From contig NC_070560.1 of the NCBI RefSeq assembly GCF_026914185.1, positions 3,897,501 through 3,961,500 of the forward strand: DNA of 64,000 bases, written 5' to 3'. Position 1 is the stretch's first letter; the number at the start of each line of letters is the position of its first letter. The position numbers were made by a program, and so were the translations under genes. A model generated the notes under the pieces. It saw only the letters and a list, made by a program, of their open reading frames with translations. It was not told where the DNA came from and did no database searches. Below, one piece after another: positions 54,959-64,000 of this stretch. The DNA is from Puccinia triticina (taxonomy: Eukaryota > Basidiomycota > Pucciniomycetes > Pucciniales > Pucciniaceae).

Positions 54959-56361
54959 TCTCCGCTTTGAGGCTGGCAGATGATCCTCTCGTACTGCTTC
55001 CCGTGAGTCCCTTCCACCCGCATCACTTCCTCTTGCCTTGCGGGACAGAAACGCAGCTGCGCTCTAAAGGCAAAGAGCGCTGGTCGACCAAGGATGATCT
55101 CGTGAGACCTAGTCACCAAGAACAATAACTTCTTGACCACTCTTGCCACCTCCACGGTCTCCGCCTCCGCTACCCCGTCCACTTCACAAGTAAACCCACC
55201 CATCGTGCGGATTTTTATGTGAGTCTTCCGCAGCACCAAGTTAGCCTCCAACGCCAAATCCGCTGGGAGAATGTTGATCATGGACCCTGTGTTGATCATA
55301 GCCCATTTTGTAACGTTTCCTACCCTCATACTCACGTATCCCAGTGGGCAGGACACGGCCGTAGATGGTACAACGGGAATTGAGTCCAGCAAGTGTCCAA
55401 ACTCCGCACACTTAACCTCCGCAGTTTCCGCGTTAGTGGTGACAGCCGTCGCCGCTGGCTTCCTTTCACCTGACGCCTCTTTCAACACGCTGATCATCTC
55501 ATCCGCCATCACCGGGGAAATTGCCGCCAGCTCCCTCAAGGTAAGGGCTACCGTGGTTTCCGCACCCATTGCTCGCCGTGCAACTTCTGCCGCCTTTTTC
55601 TTGTTGCCCCCCGCCACCGGAGCTACCGGAAGCTGCTTGACCGGCTCCGGTCTGGCTCTAGGAGCGGGAACGGGATCCAAATCCATCTTCTCCAAACGCT
55701 CCCCTAAGAAGACTTCCCCCGTTTGCACGCACTTCACACTGCTGGCCACTGCCGGCGGCTTCCACACCATGCCCTTGACCATCCCAATATTCACTTTCCC
55801 TTCCACCTCTTTTCCTTTCGCCAAAGGTTGCCCGGCCCGCACCACGTCCCTCGGAACCGGTCCATCCACTGGCGTACAATCCGGCCAAAAGAAAGCGCCC
55901 CCCCACGAGGAAACTTTTCCCGCAGCCCGATCCGTTTTGAAGTACTCGCACTGATTCCGCATATGGCCAGTTTCCTTACAGTAGTCACATACCGGAGGTC
56001 CTCGCCTCCACGGCGGCATCCCGCCAGCCTGCGGAGCACCGTCCGTCGGAGGAACCGTGGGAGCGGCTGCTGGTGCCACAACCGCCTGTTGTTCCTTTGG
56101 TTGCTTATGCGCCGCTTTCTGAATGAACAGCTTCAATTCTTTCAGCGTATCCGCCAGGTCACTCACCTCTTTGACCGTCACCGGCGCCTGCGGAGCCGGT
56201 TCCGCCCTCACAACTGCATCTCCTTGGCTGTCATTCATGAGCTCCAACACTTTGAGTCCCGCCTTGACAGCGGAGCGCAGCTCCTTCATGCTGGGCAGCA
56301 GTTTCGGCCCACCTAGCCGTGGTTTGACCATCAGTCCTCGCTCCTTAAGTCCCCAAAGCAC
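54892..56361 (-). pseudogene. Gypsy-2 gag C-terminus and protease
   Basis: 489 open codons continue gag after the Copia-2 insertion (TSD 56361-56365). A CCHC knuckle CDYCKETGHMRNQC lies in the middle. The retropepsin-like domain has AMINTGSMINIL, then ILGRPALFAF. The codon at 55291-55293 is AAC (Asn) where retroviral-type proteases have the catalytic Asp of DTG/DSG; GAC to AAC is a G-to-A transition. The frame ends PPAEDF-stop inside the start of pol. The segment belongs with 61924-62403. Confidence 0.8.
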
Positions 56362-56365
56362 CTTC

Positions 56366-56917
56366 TGTAGTTCAGAGAGATCGTTTTTTTTAATTGCAAA
56401 CTCTTAAAAACCAGTAGTAGTAAAACTAACAGAAAACACTAGTTAATATCAAACAATAAGAAAGTGTGAGCGGTGGTTGATTTTACCTATTGACTTGTGT
56501 TTTATTATTTAAACAGGCTGTTGATGATGGCGGTGAATAAAGAGAGTATGTAGAAACTAAAAAATAGTGAAAACATTAATATGATAGAGAACATGAGATA
56601 GAAAAAAACATCAAGTGATTAAGTACCTCTCCTCCCCCTGATCAATTATCCTCTGGTGTCTTGCAAATTCTGCCTGAATTTCGTCAAGTTGCACTGATAA
56701 TGATATAGCCGGATGAGTGTTGAGTTACAGGGGCTCGGTGATGATGACTTTACCTTGACTAGCGACGGGAAGGATTCAGTTGGTCGGATGAGAGGTGATC
56801 TTGATGGTTCCGGATGAGTTCGCTGAGATATCTTGAGTTTGGAAAATTGTAGGATCTTGAATTCAAGAATTTGAAATTACTAGAACATGTGACATGTGGT
56901 GGACATTTCATCCAACA
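56366..56917 (-). repeat. Copia-2 3' LTR
   Basis: 552 bp; differs from the other LTR at a T/G in the T-run, at A/G in GAATTCAAG and at C/T near the end. Confidence 0.93.
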
Positions 56918-56923
56918 CTTCCC

Positions 56924-59900
56924 CTAAATGTCACTTGCATGCACCATGTGAAGTTGACTCAAGGCCGCATCCATTTTGTTTGGTCCGAGTGCTTTAGTGA
57001 GAATATCTGCTGTCATTTCATTTGTCAAGACTTGCTTTACTTCTAGGCGTTTCTTCTGAACTTGATCTCGTACGTATTGATATCTTACTTCAATGTGCTT
57101 TGAATTCGGATTTAGCTGAACTTCCTGACTGATACAATTTGCCCCTGAGTTGTCATTGAAGATTATCGGTGCCTTTATTGCAATCTTCATTTCTAGAATG
57201 AGATTTGACAGCCATCAAATTTGTTTTGCACATACATTTATTGAAATGAATTCAGCTTCTGTGGTAGACTGAGCGACAACCGGCTGTTTCTTTGTGAGCC
57301 AGCACACCGGGTTTCCTAGAAATTCCACAAAATATCCAGAAATCGACTTCCTAGACAGTATGATATTAGCGTAGTCTGCATCCGCCCAGCCGACTAGGTG
57401 AGATCCACCCAATTTTGCCGGAGTAGTTCTTCGGATGTGTAGTCCAAGCGATTTAGTTCCCTGTAGATACCGTAGCAGATGTTTCACTAGAGACCAATGC
57501 GTGCGTGTCGGACTAGAAGTGTATCTGGCCAGTTGATTCACCATGAACTGAATATCCGGCCTAGTGTGTAAAGCAATGTGATTTAAGCTTCCAACCACCC
57601 GTTGCATCGTGGTAACATCAAACGGAGTATCGGGCTTATTAAGGAGTTCGTGGATATTTGTTGGTCCCGGCGTCTTGACAATCTTGCAGTTCTTCATGCC
57701 AAAATCTTCAATTATTTGTTGTATCATGTTTGAGTGATGCAGTACCAATTCGCTGTTTTTTAGCCACTTGAGTGTGTACCCGAGGTGTTGGGTTGGTTTC
57801 TCGGTAATCTTGAGTGTATACGTCTTCTGGAGATCAGTCAGGAACGACTTGACGAGTTCATCCGTTTCTCCCACTAGTAGACCGTCATCTACATGCATAT
57901 GCAGAAAGAACGTTTTCTTTTCATTTGCAAACACAGCATCATCAGCATTTAAAGAGTACATGCCAATTGAGCGAAGTGTTTTTACCAAATGAGCCTTCCA
58001 GCAACGTGGGGCCTGCTTAGTGCCGTAGAGTGATTTCTTGAGCTTCCATACCCAATTCTCCTTTCCCGGCTCCTCGAATCCTTTTACTTGTCGTACATAC
58101 ACAGGAGCATCGATCTCGCCATACAAAAAAGCTGTCTCGACGTCGAACTGACAGATCTTCATGTTTTTGTTGATCGCCAAAGAAAACAAAATCTTCAAAG
58201 ACTCATTTCGGCCCACCGACGCGTAGGTGTCCCAGTAGTGTTTTTGATACTCTTGATGATTCCCGAACGTAAACCATCGAGCTTTATGCTTGTACACTTC
58301 ATTGTACTCGTTGCGTTTGCGAGACAAGAGCCACATGCCGCCGATTATTTTCTCGTTCGCCGGCGGAGGCGTAAGAATGCCCGTGTTGTGAAATGAAAGA
58401 GATCCAAATTCCTTAGACATCGCTTCTTCCCAGATTGGTCGTTCCTTCTTGTCAGCCAAAGCTTTTTTGACCGCAACTTGGTCCACCAATGCAATGAAAT
58501 GGCATCGCTCTTCATCTTCTTCTTCTGGGATTTCCTCATCATCCTCTTCATCAGCTGTAGCGCCCGAAGATATGATATTCTCCTTTGAGATTTTGCTGCT
58601 GATCTCCTTAGGAGCTTTTTCATTAGGGTCACGGACGACGTACTCCCAGTTTGGCCTACGAGGACGAGGAGGTACCGTAATCAGATCTTTCAGGGTTGCT
58701 ACCGGCTTCGGTTGAGAGGACCTGGTGACTGGCGGTGGAGGAAGTTGTTTGGCTTGGCTGGGTCGACTAGAACCTGCTTGCGGAGGATTCTGAGCATTCT
58801 GAGAGTTCCCCGGAAACGAGCCTGGGAATACTGGAGTGTTTGTCACTGACGACTGAGAATTTCCGGCAGGAGGTCTAGCGGGAGTTGCTGGAGCTGGTCG
58901 GTGAGGCAAGGGTGCCACTTGTCGTTGAGGTGGAGCTTCATCCTCGTCGCTTGAGTTCTTACTGGACTTAGAATTAAAAGCAGGCAGGGTAACCCACTCA
59001 GACGTGTTGTAACTGGATTTTTTCGCCGTAGGAAGATCTTCTGCCGTTTTCTTGGATGAATATAAGTTGGATATACTCTTTGGCGCAACTTGAGTGTAGT
59101 CTTGGCTTAGAATTACACGTCCAGTTGATTTGTCCCAGAACCTCATAGCGTCCGAGAAAGGCTCGAAACCAAAACAAACCATCCGCACACCTGACGGTTG
59201 AATTTTCAATTCTGTCTTTCGGTGTACAAAGGTGATGGCTCCGAAAGGTATCATTTCAGCAAGATTACGCTGCGGCTCAATGCATGAGTTGGCTCGAGAG
59301 AGGAGTTCGGTTGGAGTTGCCCATTTGAGAGTCTTGTGCGGCGAGTTGTTGATAAGAACCGTCGAGTACAGTGCAGCTTCATGCCAGTAGCATAATGGCA
59401 CATTAGATTGAGCCAATAAGCACCTCATCTTGACAAGCAAGGTTTGGTTGAATCTTTCGGCAACGCCATTTGTTTGAGGAGAGTAGGGAGCGCCTTGTTC
59501 AAGCGTCATTCCGAGAGATTGGACGTTTTCCAGGAATCGTTTTGAGCTGAATTCTGAGCCATGATTGCTGTGCAAATACGCGGGATACCGATTTAACTTG
59601 TTGTGTATTTCTTCAAAGTAGCTCATCAGTTTGCCTTCAATCTTGGTTTTTGATCAAACCACATATATTCGCACGTATCGACTGAAGTCATCCACAATAC
59701 CTAGAATGTACCTAAGACCGTATTTGGCAGTAGCATTGATCTCCATGGTGTCAAAATGAAGCTTTTGGAATGGTAAAGAAGCGGACGGTATGTGATTAAC
59801 ATGGGGGGCTCGCTTGAGTTTGACAGCACGACATACATCACAATACTGTTGCGCATCAAGAATATCACTCGTAGCTTTCACACCTATCTTCTCCAGGATG

Positions 59901-61279
59901 ATCTTCAAATACTGATCAGACGGGTGCCCAAGAAGAACGTGCCAGTCTTGTCGCTGCGGAGTTTGACTTGGTTTTGGTTGAATGGCGTTGACGGAGACGG
60001 TTTCACTGGATCCGATGTATAGCCGACCTCGACGTTTGAAAGATTTGACAACTGTATTTCCACGCCTTAAGAGAAATAGCCCTTCCTTGTGTACCACACG
60101 TAGTCCATGATCTTCGGCCTGAGAGCATGATAACACATTTACACTCGCTCCTGGGACAAATAGCACTGGAGATATGTTCATGTCACCTAATCTGAGAGTA
60201 CCCGAGTGTGTAGCGAAGAGTGGGGATGAGAAAGTAGCTATCTTCTTGTGTGGAATCTCTTTAACATCTGACAGCATCGATAGATTGCATACAGCCGATC
60301 CCGTAGCTCCGGTGTCAAAAATCAGTTCTGTGTCTCTGACGGCTCCAGAAGTCATAATCGTCTCAGGATCAATGTCAATGTGAAACCAGGAATCGCCTGC
60401 ATCATAGTTATCAGACTGCGAGGTAGACCCTTGTTGTTGTTGGTCATCCATGACGCGTACAGAAGTATTTTTGGAGATTTGAATTGCTGCGAGAGCTTTC
60501 TCTAGGTACGCCAGTCGTTGCTCCATCGATGATCCCTGATTGGCATGAGTGTGAAATGTAGGGGCCACTCCGCGAAAACCTCCGCGCCCTCGTGAGCCAC
60601 CACGTCCGCCTCTGGACGATCCAGAATTAGATGATCGCCCTTTCCCTTTAGATCCCGCAGTCAAGACACTTTCTTTGTCGCCTCCACGACAGATATGTTC
60701 CATACCGATACGTTCCGACACTGTAGGTAAGTCGAAAGGTTTGACATCGTACAAATTTTGAACCAGTGCGGATAGCTTCTCGTCCTGTTTGATGCTTCTG
60801 AGGAAAAATGCAGCTGAGAGTCCGGAAGATATCTGCATAAATTCCTTATTTGATTTGGTGAGAACCAAGAGTTCCGTGTTGAGTGTCTTGAAGGCGGCAA
60901 TGTGAGATTGCAGAGAGGAAGACGGGTCGTATTCGAGGGACAAGAGTTCAAAGAGCTTTTCGCAGATGAAAACGATTGAGTCCTTTCCACATGCTCATGC
61001 TAGTGCGTTCCAAGCGTCGATGAAGGTGGAGTGAGTGCAAATTTCAGGGTGTAGCTCTTCAGAGACCGTGCTCAGGAGGAGAGATATGCCGGCCGAGTTT
61101 TTCTTTTTGTATTTCTTCGGCACGGGTTTCTCGTAGAACTTAGGATCAAGGAGATCGTCATCGCCACGTCCGTTGAGGTATTGCTCCAGATGATAACACC
61201 ACGCCGCGTAGTTCGTGCAACTGAGTTTTTTTATGCGTATTTTGCTTGGAGAAATCGAATCATCAGAGTCGGACGACAT
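56924..61279 (-). pseudogene. Copia-2 gag-pol polyprotein, three in-frame TGA codons
   Basis: One frame of 1,452 codons from ATG 61279, with no frameshift and three stops, all TGA: 60995-60997, 59654-59656 and 57215-57217. Order: gag (UBN2-like) with RGG/RG repeats instead of a zinc knuckle, protease FDTGATGSA, pre-integrase LLGHPS, integrase with HFDTMEIN...VDDFSRYV, LHSNHGSEF and AERFNQT, reverse transcriptase with QFDVETAFLYGEI and MHVDDGLLV, and RNase H with GWADADYAN and TTEAEF. Each stop lies where Arg would suit the context (ALA-x-ACGK; YVV-x-SKT; AKQI-x-WLSN). In integrase the second catalytic Asp is Asn (codon 59564-59566), another G-to-A transition. LTRs are still more than 99% identical. 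Confidence 0.93.
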
Positions 61280-61341
61280 CGTATAGCCTGTACCTGTTTT
61301 CTATCTCTGGTGGTTATGCAATTATTTAACTCTCGCTACCA

Positions 61342-61893
61342 TGTAGTTCAGAGAGATCGTTTGTTTTAATTGCAAACTCTTAAAAACCAGTAGTAGTAAA
61401 ACTAACAGAAAACACTAGTTAATATCAAACAATAAGAAAGTGTGAGCGGTGGTTGATTTTACCTATTGACTTGTGTTTTATTATTTAAACAGGCTGTTGA
61501 TGATGGCGGTGAATAAAGAGAGTATGTAGAAACTAAAAAATAGTGAAAACATTAATATGATAGAGAACATGAGATAGAAAAAAACATCAAGTGATTAAGT
61601 ACCTCTCCTCCCCCTGATCAATTATCCTCTGGTGTCTTGCAAATTCTGCCTGAATTTCGTCAAGTTGCACTGATAATGATATAGCCGGATGAGTGTTGAG
61701 TTACAGGGGCTCGGTGATGATGACTTTACCTTGACTAGCGACGGGAAGGATTCAGTTGGTCGGATGAGAGGTGATCTTGATGGTTCCGGATGAGTTCGCT
61801 GAGATATCTTGAGTTTGGAAAATTGTAGGATCTTGAATTCGAGAATTTGAAATTACTAGAACATGTGACATGTGGTGGACATTTTATCCAACA
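61342..61893 (-). repeat. Copia-2 5' LTR
   Basis: 552 bp, partner of 56366-56917. Confidence 0.93.
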
Positions 61894-61923
61894 CCTTCTC
61901 AGTGAAGGTCCGGTCGAATCCCT

Positions 61924-62403
61924 TCAAGAAAATCCGCTTTGTTGTACCCATATTGGCCGGGCCGTCACGATCTTGTTCCGCTCCAGATACCGCAGAACCT
62001 GGTCGAAACTGGTAATGTAGGACACATACTCTGCTCTTGTCCGCACACCGCCTTTTTCCGCACGCTCCAAAGCCACTTTCTCCAAGTCACTCTCACGATA
62101 CATGGGTCCACAATCTTCCCACCTCTCAAGTATCTCCTCCTTGAGCTTGGTCCAATCCTTACTCTCGAACCCCTTCATGTCCTCCACTTCCCGCAAGTCC
62201 TTGCCTTCCAGAAAGAAGTTGACCACCTGGTACGCTTTATCCGCATCCGTCAGACCTTCTTGCAGAGCCGCACTTTTGAACCGGTCGATAAAACGCTCCA
62301 CCTCCGCCTATGAAAACTTAAGGTGTGGATAATCCCTGGGCCGTATCTTTGCTCCGCTGGGCGCAGGAGCCGCAGGTTGTTGTCCACCCAGCGCTTCTTC
62401 CAT
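61924..62403 (-). pseudogene. Gypsy-2 gag N-terminus, broken by TAG and a frameshift
   Basis: Starts at ATG 62403 (MEEALGGQQPAAP). TAG at 62302-62304 falls between HLKFS and AEVERF, where CAG would be a natural ancestor. The gag core follows (ERFIDRFKSAALQEG...YQVVNFFLEGKDL...WEDCGPMYR...VLRYLERNK). Near 61968 a one-base deletion shifts the frame: the correct frame continues as NMGTTKRIFLKGFDRTFTEK up to the Copia-2 insertion and then joins the frame that ends at 54892. Confidence 0.8.
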
Positions 62404-62819
62404 GGTCTTGTCTTCTGTCTCCTCTGGTCAAACTCCGTAGGTTCTGCTTGTCGTTCCTCCCGCTGACACCGCTGGTCAATCGTTCAGGGTGCTCCGCTGG
62501 TACAACTGTTGCCTCCTTGCTGCGATTGACTAATTAGGTGAAAACTGGCTCCACGCTGACGAAAAGATATCTGTCCTAGTCTCGGTCCTCCCGCTGATCC
62601 CAACCACAATTGTCTTTTGGCTGGTCTTGAAGAAGAACCTTCTCCGTTTTCCGCAATTACTGTGTCTCCGCTGTCCAAGCCGCCTGATCCGATCTGAGAT
62701 TCTTTGTCACCTGGAGTAAAGAATTCGCCTTCCAAAGGGTTCATTCAACGTTTCCGCGCAAGTCTAGTTCCCAAGTATCCATAACGACACAAAGTTGGGT
62801 TCCCGGCCAGACCCCCACT
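62404..62819 (-). other. Gypsy-2 5' leader and primer-binding region
   Basis: The minus strand directly after the LTR reads AAGTGGGGGTCTGGCCGGGA, very like Gypsy-1. A minus-strand frame from ATG 62744 (MNPLEGEFFTPG) to TGA at 62484-62486 may be a leader ORF or relic. Confidence 0.5.
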
Positions 62820-63694
62820 TGTGAGAAAGAAAGCTGGTTGGCTGGTGAAGAATGTCCGCTGACCGCCTTCTTCAAGAATATTGATGTCCGGGCTGTGTGA
62901 TTGTTGGTAACTCGGCTCTGCACTGCTACTTTCCGCTAGCCTTCAGCGCTCCTCTACTGAGCCTGATCTATAGCGTAATAATCTGCAAGTGAATATAACT
63001 CCGCACTTCGTAAGCGCAAGAATCCGCAGTAACTCTCCAATAAGAATAAGAACACAGATAATCTCCCAATAACTCTTGTACGTCCGTAGTTGTGAGTACA
63101 ATGATGAGTGAAATTCGTAATAATTTGATAGGATAAAGATAATAGGATGATGAAAAGAGAGGAGAAAACCCTGAGCCACCCCCCGTCCTTCCCTCCACGC
63201 ATGTCACCGTTCCCACCCGATCCCGCACACCTGACACTTTCCCGCACTAGTCCTCCAGCTCCGCCTGCTATCCCGCTCGTCACTCTCCCAGACTCCGCTC
63301 CTCTCCGACGCTTGTCCTCCCACCGTCCTCTGTCTAGCCCCCGTCAGTCGTTCTCTCGCCACCGCCTTCACCATGGTTCCACCCGCTGGTGGAACCCGCT
63401 CTGGCTGTCATGGCTCACCCGCTGACGCGCCGCTGCTACCGGTCCACATGTGTATTCCCGCCGCAGTCCAGCCCTGTCTTTTCCGCTCCGATCCGAATAC
63501 CCGATCCAAAATCCGTGATCCTTGCATTCCAATCCGCGCGTGACTTTCCGTAAGCTTTCCTAGCGTGCTTTGCTGACCTCATCCTCAGTGCTTATGTCAC
63601 CGGAATGCACTCTGCCTGAGCGGCTTTGTGCATTCCCCGCCGGCGCTATCCCCACTTGGACATTCTACCGCGCTCGCCTATATAAATCACCACA
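62820..63694 (-). repeat. Gypsy-2 5' LTR
   Basis: 875 bp, complete. Compared with the other copy it has many substitutions and extra short stretches (for example AGCGTGCTTTGC near 63561). Confidence 0.9.
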
Positions 63695-64000
63695 CCGTCA
63701 AAACTGCCGTCAGAGCCAAGTGAGCAGTCAGATTGACCGCTCACCTAACGGCCTCCCGTCAGCCGTCAATCTGCCAGCCAAATTAACAGCCAAACTTCCG
63801 GCACTTGACTCCAGGCAACTTTAACATAACTGGAACACAAGATGCTGTCAGAACAGCCCTAACCAAAAAGGGGCCCAAGACAACTCTGCTCATTGGGGAT
63901 ACATCACCCTTGGCCCTCAGGCTCACCCATCCGCACTCCTCTTTTTTTCCAAGTCCCCTCATTGGAGGACACTTCACCCTCCATCTCCCCCACCCTCACC
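63695..64000. other. Host flank to the right of Gypsy-2
   Basis: Nothing recognisable; C/A-rich with CCGTCA words. It was contiguous with the sequence ending at 42940 before Gypsy-2 inserted. Confidence 0.4.

Larger units (their letters stand above)
56366..61893 (-). mobile_element. Ty1/copia retrotransposon Copia-2
   Basis: Two 552-bp LTRs (56366-56917, 61342-61893) starting TGTAGTTC and ending CCAACA on the plus strand, with about three differences seen. Target duplication CCTTC (56361-56365 and 61894-61898) in Gypsy-2 gag. Primer-binding site TGGTAGCG on the minus strand at 61341-61334, matching the 3' end of initiator tRNA-Met. Polypurine TTAGGGGAAG next to the left LTR. Confidence 0.95.
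42941..63694 (-). mobile_element. Ty3/gypsy retrotransposon Gypsy-2 with two nested copia insertions
   Basis: LTRs TGTGAGAA...TCACCACA (plus-strand reading) lie at 42941-49008 (opened by Copia-1) and 62820-63694. CCGT flanks both sides (42937-42940, 63695-63698). Own length without the nested elements is about 10.0 kb. In minus-strand order: 5' LTR, leader, gag (opened by Copia-2), gag C-terminus plus protease, pol, an antisense gene, and the 3' LTR. The two LTRs differ at many positions (roughly 3% by eye), more than the LTR pairs of the nested copias, as nesting demands. Confidence 0.9.

Noticed and set aside
42260..61279. Reassignment of TGA to a sense codon or selenocysteine
   Set aside because: The kinase gene, SSP2, the DUF6589-type gene and the helicase end in TGA at natural C-termini, and the in-frame TGAs sit at Arg-like positions; mutation of CGA is simpler.

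Overview
The window looks like a piece of a repeat-rich basidiomycete nuclear genome, most likely a rust fungus (Pucciniales). This is inference. It rests on short GT-AG introns of roughly 55-90 bp with TNCTAAC/TTACTAAT-like branch sites, a septation-initiation (Cdc7/SepH-type) kinase, an expanded-type RecQ helicase paired with a DUF6589-type gene, small six-cysteine secreted proteins, and layers of nested Ty3/gypsy, Ty1/copia, LINE and TIR elements. No rRNA or tRNA gene was found.

Layout. 1-4745: remnants of LTR elements, with a gag-like proline-rich ORF on the minus strand. 4832-6073: a LINE ORF1 relic. 6339-6706: a long palindrome and a GC-rich island. 7245-22511: a RecQ-type helicase pseudogene whose last intron has grown to 12.6 kb. 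That intron holds a TIR transposon (E1, 8911-21463, TSD TGA), which in turn holds a nearly pristine 10.1-kb Ty3/gypsy element (8984-19060, TSD ATGTG, 1,235-bp LTRs with two differences seen). 22475-25423: a DUF6589-type gene on the opposite strand whose 3' end overlaps the helicase 3' end. 27308-27838: secreted protein SSP1. 28166-29599: a second TIR element (E2) of the same structural type as E1, carrying an array of long palindromes. 30476-30770: a hAT-like MITE. 31556-32384: a RING-finger membrane protein. 33758-39257: the multi-exon Cdc7/SepH-like kinase. 40396-40972 and 42260-42775: SSP2 and the broken SSP3, tandem relatives of SSP1. 42941-63694: a minus-strand Ty3/gypsy element of about 10 kb of its own sequence, opened by two younger copia insertions. 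Copia-1 (43761-48974, TSD CATTC) lies in its 3' LTR and Copia-2 (56366-61893, TSD CCTTC) lies in its gag.

Two themes stand out. First, almost all gene breakage is by in-frame nonsense codons that a single C-to-T change (mostly CGA to TGA) would explain, with few indels. This affects the LINE, the helicase, SSP3, both copias and the gypsy gag; several catalytic residues (two proteases, one integrase) show the same kind of transition. This looks like RIP or methyl-cytosine deamination. Second, there is unusual mobile-element biology. The minus-strand gypsy carries a two-exon antisense gene with a Zn(II)2Cys6-like N-terminus, placed just downstream of a TATA box in its own LTR. The E1/E2 TIR elements have palindromes inside their terminal repeats and arrays of element-specific palindromes in their interiors. 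The plus-strand gypsy has a 228-codon ORF overlapping gag in another frame.
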